This document shows positions 34,681-40,989 of a stretch of DNA of 42,145 bases, piece by piece. Source of the stretch: Sanchytrium tribonematis (Eukaryota; Sanchytriomycota; Sanchytriomycetes; Sanchytriales; Sanchytriaceae); the NCBI GenBank assembly GCA_018985235.1, contig JADGIG010000021.1:1-42145 (forward strand), given 5' to 3'. Under the pieces are notes generated by a model. It was not told the origin of the DNA, did no database searches, and saw nothing but the letters and a program-made list of their open reading frames with translations. Position 1 is the stretch's first letter. The number at the start of each line of letters is the position of its first letter. Position numbers and translations under genes: made by a program.

Positions 34681-35865
34681 TCAAAAGTATGATTTGATTG
34701 CATCTAATCCAAGAAAGACAAGAATATAAATTATCGTGCCCAAATCACCCAACGCAGTTATCAATGGTAAAACTACAGCATCCAAATCAATTTTCTGCTT
34801 ATTCAAGAATTCACAAAATGGTTTCACTGCTTTGACTAAAATGAATAAACATATATTAAAGGTAATGAGAGAACCAATAACCAATCTAGTGGTAATATCT
34901 GTAATTTTTAGTAATTTCGCTAAAATTAAAAGTGTCAAGACATTCAATAAAGTTAAAAGCCATACCGCACTTATAATCTGTGTATTGTTCTCCTTTCTGT
35001 TCAAAGAGTAACTAGTTGTTAGGCGACTAGCATAAATGGAGGTATTGCCGCCACTAAGACCGTTGATTACAGGAGCTAAACTAGCTAGACCTTTGTACTT
35101 GTCAAGGCCTTCATCTAAAGCTAGTCCCGAAAATGTAGTAATACAAACTCCCAATAAATAAGGAATATACGACCACATGCTCCGAGGGTGGAGATATTCA
35201 CTTTCGATATTATCTGACTCCAAGAAAAGTCTGTAAGCAAGTGCCAACAATGCACAAATTGTTATAAAACATAGAATTCCTGATGTATCTTTCATACAAA
35301 CATTTGTCAACAAAGTAAAAAATATTAAGGTAGTAGCATCCCCCAAGGCACAAGCAATTGGTGCAGCAATATTGTCCGGATCAATATTAAAATAAACACA
35401 CATTACAATTAATGAATTCATAAATGTTCCTAAAACCAATGATCCGCACAAGACTGTCAAAATGGTGGACAATGTTAAAACCATATATTGGCGCACACTG
35501 GTCAATATTCCCACGACCCCGCTTATAACAATAGCAAAACTTCCACAAAAGATTCCTAATACAATGCTCTGTAACAACATAAATATTAAATTTCCTTTAA
35601 AAATTACAAGCCTTGATTTGGAAAATTTCATTTCACCAGAATTTGCGCAGGTTCCAAGTCTACAGGACAAATTTAATTCAAAGTTCCCATTAAGATTATT
35701 TAATACAGGAACTAAAATGGTTAATTGTTCTAATACACGAAACGGCAATCCAAGTTCAATTTCACTTAATTCTAATTTTGATAAAATCGCGGCGCTGAAC
35801 ATAAGTCCGAATAAGCTAATGAATGAAGGTATCAAGCTTTGCTTCAAAACTTTTTGGAAAAGCAT
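34681..35865 (-). CDS. SLC41/MgtE-type divalent cation transporter
   Basis: A 394-residue membrane protein with about ten hydrophobic segments. Two MgtE-like halves are visible. In the first, LVPVLNNLNGNFELNLSCRL and then DPDNIAAPIACALGDATTL match the SLC41 consensus. In the second, LAPVINGLSGGNTSIYASRL and then LDAVVLPLITALGDLGTIIY repeat the pattern. SLC41 proteins move magnesium, often by Na/Mg exchange. The repeat pair and length near 400 fit SLC41A rather than bacterial MgtE, and no CBS domain is seen. The start ATG at 35865 lies 147 bp from the divergent THR1. No C-rich element is near this ATG. Confidence 0.88.
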   Translation of the reverse strand: MLFQKVLKQSLIPSFISLFGLMFSAAILSKLELSEIELGLPFRVLEQLTILVPVLNNLNGNFELNLSCRLGTCANSGEMKFSKSRLVIFKGNLIFMLLQSIVLGIFCGSFAIVISGVVGILTSVRQYMVLTLSTILTVLCGSLVLGTFMNSLIVMCVYFNIDPDNIAAPIACALGDATTLIFFTLLTNVCMKDTSGILCFITICALLALAYRLFLESDNIESEYLHPRSMWSYIPYLLGVCITTFSGLALDEGLDKYKGLASLAPVINGLSGGNTSIYASRLTTSYSLNRKENNTQIISAVWLLTLLNVLTLLILAKLLKITDITTRLVIGSLITFNICLFILVKAVKPFCEFLNKQKIDLDAVVLPLITALGDLGTIIYILVFLGLDAIKSYF

Positions 35866-36002
35866 CTGTGAATGTTTGAAAAATTACAAATTTTGAAAAA
35901 ATGCAACTATATTCAGAATATACACTAACTAAAATTCAAAATGTTTGAAAGTCCCAAATTATCAAACAAAGAGAATTTATAGCGTGTTTATTGTATCAAC
36001 TG

Positions 36003-36009
36003 TCTCCTT
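36003..36009 (+). promoter_or_regulatory. TCTCCTT element before THR1
   Basis: Sense TCTCCTT ends 3 nt before the ATG, the same placement as at POL3. Confidence 0.45.
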
Positions 36010-36012
36010 GAA

Positions 36013-36924
36013 ATGTCTTCATTTTCTGTTAGGGTGCCTTGCTCCTCTGCAAATATTGGTCCAGGATTCGATTCATTAGGAATCGCATTAAGTCTGTACC
36101 TAAATGTTCTTTGTGCAGTAGAAGAGAGTGAGGTATTTGAAATGGAAATTACAAAAGTCAGTGAGGGCTTGTCCAAAAATCCAGATGAAAATCTGTTGAC
36201 TCAGATGGTGGAAAAAATATTAAATCAGTATAATCGCAAGCTTAAAAAGGAAATTCATCTAATAATTGAATCGGAAATTCCACTAGGTGCTGGTTTGGGT
36301 TCAAGTTCCACTGCTGTAATAGCAGGGGTAATGATTGCAAATGAAATAGGCGATTTAAACTTAAATAGAGACGCGTTGCTCGATTTGTGCTGTAGTATAG
36401 AAGGCCACCCTGATAATGTTTGCCCAGCCTTTTTGGGAAATTTTACAGTTAGTGTCTATGCTAAGCCTTGTATATATCTGACCATTCCTTTTCCCGACAA
36501 AATTAAGATCTTAGCTGCAACCCCTTCATACCAACTTGCTACCGAGAAAGCTAGACAAGCGTTACCTCAAACCTACTCTCGCGAAGATGTAGTGTTCAAT
36601 ATTCAACGTGCTAGTGCTCTTCCACATATATTAAACAATCCTTCTCTTTGGCATAGACTCAAAGATGTTTTACAAGACAAAATTCATCAACCTTATCGAC
36701 TGACTTTGCTACCTGGGTTTGAAAAGATTCTAAATATGTCTATTGACGGTTGCCTCGGATCATTTGTGAGTGGAGCTGGTCCGACCGCTCTTGTATTTTA
36801 CATTCACAATGGCCCGTTGATCGAGAATTACATCAAAGAATGTTTCGCTGCGTTTGGTTATGATACAACTATCAGGCAGCTGAAGGTTGACAACGGTGGC
36901 GCTCTATTAAATAAAAGGCGTTAA
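36013..36924 (+). CDS. THR1: Homoserine kinase
   Basis: A 303-residue GHMP-family kinase that phosphorylates homoserine for threonine synthesis. The N-terminus VRVPCSSANIGPGFDSLGIAL and the nucleotide-binding loop IPLGAGLGSSSTAVIAG are diagnostic. EGHPDNVCPAFLGNF and the C-terminal GSFVSGAGPTALVF complete the pattern. Yeast Thr1 is 357 residues; bacterial and plant-type proteins are nearer 300-370. The ATG at 36013 is well supported by the immediate VRVPCSSANIG. Together with TRP5 it indicates retained amino-acid biosynthesis, unlike the most reduced intracellular parasites. Confidence 0.95.
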   Translation: MSSFSVRVPCSSANIGPGFDSLGIALSLYLNVLCAVEESEVFEMEITKVSEGLSKNPDENLLTQMVEKILNQYNRKLKKEIHLIIESEIPLGAGLGSSSTAVIAGVMIANEIGDLNLNRDALLDLCCSIEGHPDNVCPAFLGNFTVSVYAKPCIYLTIPFPDKIKILAATPSYQLATEKARQALPQTYSREDVVFNIQRASALPHILNNPSLWHRLKDVLQDKIHQPYRLTLLPGFEKILNMSIDGCLGSFVSGAGPTALVFYIHNGPLIENYIKECFAAFGYDTTIRQLKVDNGGALLNKRR

Positions 36925-36967
36925 TTTAGTCACTTTTGCGCTATTGTTTTAAATATTTTTTGATACA

Positions 36968-37321
36968 ATGTCCACCATAGCAACACTTTTGGAAGCGGAA
37001 AAAGAGGCATCAAAAATCGTTCAACAGGCTCGCCAATATAGAACTGAGAGATTGAAAGCTGCAAGAGTTGAAGCACAAAAAGAAATCGAAGACTTGCGAA
37101 AGCAAAAACAAGCAGAATTTGAATCATATTCAAATACTGCTCAAGGTGATGCTGCTTTTGGTCAAAAATTGGAGAAAGAGACTGAGGTTGAAATTAAAAA
37201 GTTAAATAATCAATTTGAACAAAACAAGTCAAAATCAGTTGATAGATTGTTGCAGGTGGTCACTGATGCCCAAGTCAAGATGCATCCTAATACCGATATA
37301 TTCTTGAAATTTGTCAAATAA
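36968..37321 (+). CDS. VMA10: V-ATPase subunit G
   Basis: A 117-residue stator subunit of the vacuolar proton pump, the usual length (yeast 114). The N-terminus STIATLLEAEKEASKIVQQARQYRTERLKAA is the conserved segment of subunit G, and a charged helix continues to the end. It forms the peripheral stalk with subunit E. Only 4 bp separate its stop from the next start, and AATAAA (37317-37322) overlaps the stop, so the downstream gene begins immediately after the poly(A) hexamer. No promoter-like element is seen upstream. Confidence 0.95.
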   Translation: MSTIATLLEAEKEASKIVQQARQYRTERLKAARVEAQKEIEDLRKQKQAEFESYSNTAQGDAAFGQKLEKETEVEIKKLNNQFEQNKSKSVDRLLQVVTDAQVKMHPNTDIFLKFVK

Positions 37322-37322
37322 A
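37317..37322 (+). terminator. Poly(A) hexamer across the VMA10 stop
   Basis: AATAAA overlaps the TAA stop and lies 3 nt before the next ATG (37326). The upstream mRNA 3' end must run into the next gene's coding sequence. Confidence 0.55.
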
Positions 37323-37325
37323 TAC

Positions 37326-38963
37326 ATGGCCAATTTTCTCTCGAACACTCCTGAAATTGGAATTCTTGTTCAACATTTATGCGATATAGTTAGCAGCCAA
37401 GCCAATGAAATACTCAATTTGAAGTCTCATTTGGGAACAGTCACTACTGAAATAATGGGCTCAGTACAGAAACTTGAAATGTCATTTAATATTGCGAAAG
37501 AAAATATAAAAGAAGAACTGAAGCAGCAAATCAAAAGTGACTTACTCAATGAAATTCTCAAAGACTTTCAATCTAAAATAGACAACAATATGATAGCATT
37601 TGGTCAAGATTTAAAAGTTTTAACTCACAGACAACGTCAGCTTTCTAACGATGTAAGTGAATTAGTGGACTGCTTTGAAAAATCATTGCTGCTAGATGAA
37701 AATGGAAGTCTATCTAACAATGGGAATCAGATAGCTGAACAGTTGAAGACTCATAGTCTGGAAATCGAAAATTTGAATTCTGCAATTTTAAAACTTAATC
37801 AAAAAGTTGGTAATTCCACTTTTGACAGTATTAATAAAGGAGTGAATGAACTGAAAAATTCAATAACAAACATAGATAATGAATTGAGTTTAATCAAAGA
37901 TGATGTATTCAAAATTGGTAATATTGCCGAGACAGATTTTCAGTCACTTAGCGGCAAAATAGTTCAAATAGAAGAGTATATCGGATCCAGAACATTGACG
38001 AGTTCTAGTATTTTACTGAAGATTCAAGAGGTTTCAGCTCAAAAATCCACAAAATTCTTGGACTTTCAAAATACCATCGATGACAAAATTCAAAGCAAAG
38101 TAAGTTTTAATGATTTGAATGAGATTCTTAAGAGCGCTGCTAGCGTAGACTCAGTTGAGAAGATTAAAACAGAATTACATAACATTGTTGAAAGTTTGGC
38201 TGATAAAACTTCCATGTCCGAATATACAATGATGTTAAGATCTCTTGACCAAATGAAGCATCAATTGACAGACAAAAGCGATAATAGCAAAATAGATCAA
38301 CTTAATATGGAATATACTGACAAAATTAGAGATTTGGAAAAAGGTATTAAATGTCAAATTACTTCATTTAAGAAAAATACGTTTGATAAAATCAATTACT
38401 TGGTAGATTCACTTAAACATAGACAAGAAAATTATACTGAGGTATGTGGCATTGTCCATGAAAATGTGATGAAAGAATTAGGGCTGCAACTGTATGAAAT
38501 GGGGCTTCAAATATCAGATATCAAATCATTGCATCTTAATTTTCCAATTGAAGCTACTTATATATGGAAAAATGCACAACTATTTCAAAGCTGTATTGTA
38601 TGGGACTACGAGACACTAAATACGTCTAAAGATTTAATATCATGGAAGCCTCATGCTCCCGCCGTATCTATTGCTGAGGCCGGAATATATCAAATTTCCT
38701 TGGCTTTTTTCACCACGCATAAGCCTCTCGTAAAAGTTCTCCTGAATAACGAGAAATTATTTACCATTGTTAATTCTCCAACATTTATAATAGGACATGA
38801 TAGTGGCTACATAAATGACAACGGGAAAGTCAGGAGAGGCAGCAAATGTGGATTAAGTATAACGGAATACGTTAGGGTGGTAAAAAACAGTAAGCTCATG
38901 ATCATGTTCCAAGGAAAAACGGACTACACGGATGGATTTTTGCGGCTTGCAAAAGTACAATAA
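37326..38963 (+). CDS. Long coiled-coil protein with C-terminal C1q/TNF-like beta domain
   Basis: A 545-residue protein. About residues 10-400 are nearly all helical heptads (IGILVQHLCDIVSSQANEILNL, KLEMSFNIAKENIKEELKQ and many similar), indicating a rod. The last 140 residues are beta-rich. SIAEAGIYQISLAFFTTHKPLVKVLLNNE followed later by ITEYVRVVKNSKLMIMFQG has the strand spacing of C1q/TNF-like jelly rolls. No signal peptide or membrane segment is seen, so an intracellular, possibly cytoskeletal or flagellar, scaffold is plausible but unproven. The ATG at 37326 is 4 bp after the VMA10 stop; the frame extends upstream only through a TTG. AATAAA overlaps its stop. Confidence 0.75.
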   Translation: MANFLSNTPEIGILVQHLCDIVSSQANEILNLKSHLGTVTTEIMGSVQKLEMSFNIAKENIKEELKQQIKSDLLNEILKDFQSKIDNNMIAFGQDLKVLTHRQRQLSNDVSELVDCFEKSLLLDENGSLSNNGNQIAEQLKTHSLEIENLNSAILKLNQKVGNSTFDSINKGVNELKNSITNIDNELSLIKDDVFKIGNIAETDFQSLSGKIVQIEEYIGSRTLTSSSILLKIQEVSAQKSTKFLDFQNTIDDKIQSKVSFNDLNEILKSAASVDSVEKIKTELHNIVESLADKTSMSEYTMMLRSLDQMKHQLTDKSDNSKIDQLNMEYTDKIRDLEKGIKCQITSFKKNTFDKINYLVDSLKHRQENYTEVCGIVHENVMKELGLQLYEMGLQISDIKSLHLNFPIEATYIWKNAQLFQSCIVWDYETLNTSKDLISWKPHAPAVSIAEAGIYQISLAFFTTHKPLVKVLLNNEKLFTIVNSPTFIIGHDSGYINDNGKVRRGSKCGLSITEYVRVVKNSKLMIMFQGKTDYTDGFLRLAKVQ

Positions 38964-38964
38964 A
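38959..38964 (+). terminator. Poly(A) hexamer across the 37326 gene stop
   Basis: AATAAA overlaps the stop TAA, and an ATG begins at 38964, directly after the stop. Confidence 0.5.
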
Positions 38965-39038
38965 TGAAAAATCAAGATTTACCCAATCAAGACATTTTAG
39001 ATTCATTTTTAAACCGCCTCCCTCCAATATATCCATGA
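38964..39038 (+). other. 24-codon upstream reading frame overlapping the next start
   Basis: An ATG directly follows the previous stop and opens 24 codons (MKNQDLPNQDILDSFLNRLP then PIYP). It ends with TGA in the string ATGA, so its stop overlaps the ATG of the next gene. It may be a regulatory upstream frame, or the true N-terminus of the next gene split by one indel. No 19-nt GT-AG intron can be placed here. Confidence 0.4.
39017..39025 (+). promoter_or_regulatory. CCTCCCTCC element before the 39035 gene
   Basis: Sense CCTCCCTCC 10-18 nt before the ATG at 39035, consistent with that ATG being the real start. Confidence 0.45.
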
Positions 39039-39352
39039 TACTTCTTACCCTCTATTTTGCTGATCAATTAAAAATAATAATACCAAAAGTCTTGGCGCTT
39101 AAAGCTACTGCTCAAGGATTTACTCACATCTACGTACAATGCGGCCGATCCAGAGTCAACCAATATCTTACCTCAATGAGAAAATATGAAAATGAATGGA
39201 CGTGGACGCCCAAATACTGCAAAGAAGCAAATGTTATTGGATTGCAGTTTGCACAGAACGGCAGCGAGCATTTTGAGTGTACATCAAAAGAAAACCGGAT
39301 TGTTTTCTGTGACATTTTGAAAATTATAGATGAAGAGATAGATAAGTATTAA
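39035..39352 (+). CDS. Small uncharacterised protein
   Basis: A 105-residue protein I do not recognise. It looks globular, with KIIIPKVLALKATAQGFTHIYVQCGRSRVN, a tryptophan pair (ENEWTWTP) and five cysteines that form no standard zinc motif. The C-terminus is helical (FCDILKIIDEEIDKY). The composition looks coding rather than random, and the C-rich element lies just upstream. The 24-codon frame before it could be part of the same protein if an indel exists. AATAAA lies about 17 nt after the stop. The following 143 bp to POB3 hold no clear gene. Confidence 0.62.
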   Translation: MILLTLYFADQLKIIIPKVLALKATAQGFTHIYVQCGRSRVNQYLTSMRKYENEWTWTPKYCKEANVIGLQFAQNGSEHFECTSKENRIVFCDILKIIDEEIDKY

Positions 39353-39486
39353 AACCAGTCAGTCAATAAATTGTCCTCGTAGTGAAATCAGTACAGGTCT
39401 GTGTTGACATCTTTCTGGTTAATATTATTCAATTTTACTTGTTTTGTTGGAAACCACGTGTTAGTAACGAATCATTTTTGGCACAA

Positions 39487-39490
39487 CCCC
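39487..39490 (+). promoter_or_regulatory. CCCC element before POB3
   Basis: Sense AACCCCATTTT directly before the ATG at 39496. Confidence 0.35.
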
Positions 39491-39495
39491 ATTTT

Positions 39496-40972
39496 ATGGC
39501 CAGTAAGGAATATTCCAATATATATTGCTACAGCGCCGATGACTTTCCGAGTACTGAATCCGGTGTATTAAGAATTACACAAGCAGGAATCGGGTGGAAA
39601 GGTCAATCCGTCATAGCTGTTGCAACAGCTGAAATTACAAAAACACAATGGATGCGTGCATTTCGTGGCTACCAATTGAGAGTATACTGCAAAACCGATC
39701 CTTTCAAAGCCAAGTCCCCATTTATTAAATTAGATGGGTTCGATAGAAATGATTTTGATGAATTAAGTGCTTCCATTAAATCCTTGTACAAGATAAATCT
39801 AGAAGTCAAAGAATGGAATGTTAAAGGCCAAAATTGGGGAAAAGCTGAATTGACTGGTTCTCATTTAAATTTTGTTTGGAATAAGCCCATTTTCGAAATT
39901 CCTTATGGTTGTATTTCAAATGCCAATTTAGCAAATAAAAACGAGGTTGCAATGGATATTGAACCGTGTGAGCACGGTGATCAATTGGTCGATATCAGAT
40001 TTTACGTTCCTGGAGTTACTGCAGAAAATGACGAAACAACTGCCGCTGAATTTTTGTGTAATAGTGTAAAGCAAAAAGCCGATCTTCAAGCAGTATCAGG
40101 GAAATCAATTGTATCCTTTAAAGAATTACCGTTTCTCACCCCCAGAGGCCGGTATGAAATGGATGTTTACGAGGACTTTATACGTTTACGAGGTAAGACC
40201 TATGATTTTAAAATTGAATTTAAAAATATTGTTAAATTATTCAGTTTGCAAAAGCCTGATGACAATAATCACTTGGTCATATTAGCACTAGACCCTCCGG
40301 TATCACAAGGACAAACCAGATACCCTTTCCTAGTAATGAATTTTAGTAATGAAGATGAAGAAGAAATTGAAGTCAATGCGGAACCTGACTTCAAAAAACG
40401 TTACAATTTACCAAATAAGTATGAAAACCCTCTTTATTTCACAATAACAGACGCCATATCGAAAATGTCGACTATCGACACTGTCTTTTCAGGAAGTTTT
40501 CAGAGGTATATTTATTTAATTTAGCCACTTCAAAAAAGGAGGCGTAAAATGTTCATTAAAAGCTAATGAGGGATTTTTGTATTTTCTGGAAATCGCTTTA
40601 CTATTTATTCCAAAGAATTCCATGTACCTTCCATATAATGACATAGCACACGTCAGCTTTTCAAGAGTGAGTGCATCAGGTTCTAATTCTAGTCGCACGT
40701 TTGATATTAGTGTAAATTTAAAAGCTGGTCAACAAATATTATTTTCAAATATTGGGCGCGAGGAACACTCAAGTATACTAAAATTTCTTCAGACTAAGAA
40801 TATTGAAGTCTTTGAAGAGCAAGAAGAAGAGGTGGTTGAAACATTTAATGAAGAAGAAGCCGTTCCTATGGATTTGGATGAAGATGAAAGTTCTCCAGAT
40901 GAGGATTTTAATCCAGGAAAATTAAGTTCAGAGGAGTCTGTTGCTGAAGAAGAGAGCGAGGCAAATGACTAA
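39496..40972 (+). CDS. POB3: FACT histone chaperone subunit Pob3/SSRP1 (one 19-nt intron)
   Basis: A 485-residue protein from exons 39496-40505 and 40525-40972. The N-terminal dimerisation domain has RITQAGIGWKGQ. The middle double-PH region has FLTPRGRYEMDVYEDFIRLRGKTYDFKI, FSLQKPDDNNHLVILALDPP and QGQTRYPFLVM, as in all Pob3/SSRP1. After splicing it reads SFQSHFKKGGVKCSLKANEG and then YLPYNDIAHVSFSRV, also conserved. The acidic C-terminus ends the protein without an HMG box, as in fungal Pob3 (552 residues) and unlike animal SSRP1. An open frame extends upstream of 39496, but family alignment supports this ATG. FACT reorganises nucleosomes during transcription and replication. Confidence 0.95.
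40506..40524 (+). other. 19-nt intron in POB3
   Basis: GTATATTTATTTAATTTAG, phase 2 (AG|C). If retained, the final TAG of the intron is an in-frame stop that removes the second PH segment and the acidic tail. Confidence 0.92.
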
Positions 40973-40976
40973 TAAA
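40971..40976 (+). terminator. Poly(A) hexamer across the POB3 stop
   Basis: AATAAA overlaps the POB3 stop TAA (40970-40972). The convergent ankyrin gene stops 17 bp away. Confidence 0.55.
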
Positions 40977-40989
40977 TATTCATGGGTAT

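Noticed and set aside
39382-39495. N-terminal extension of POB3
   Set aside because: Pob3 alignment begins at the ATG at 39496; the CCCC element sits inside the supposed extension.
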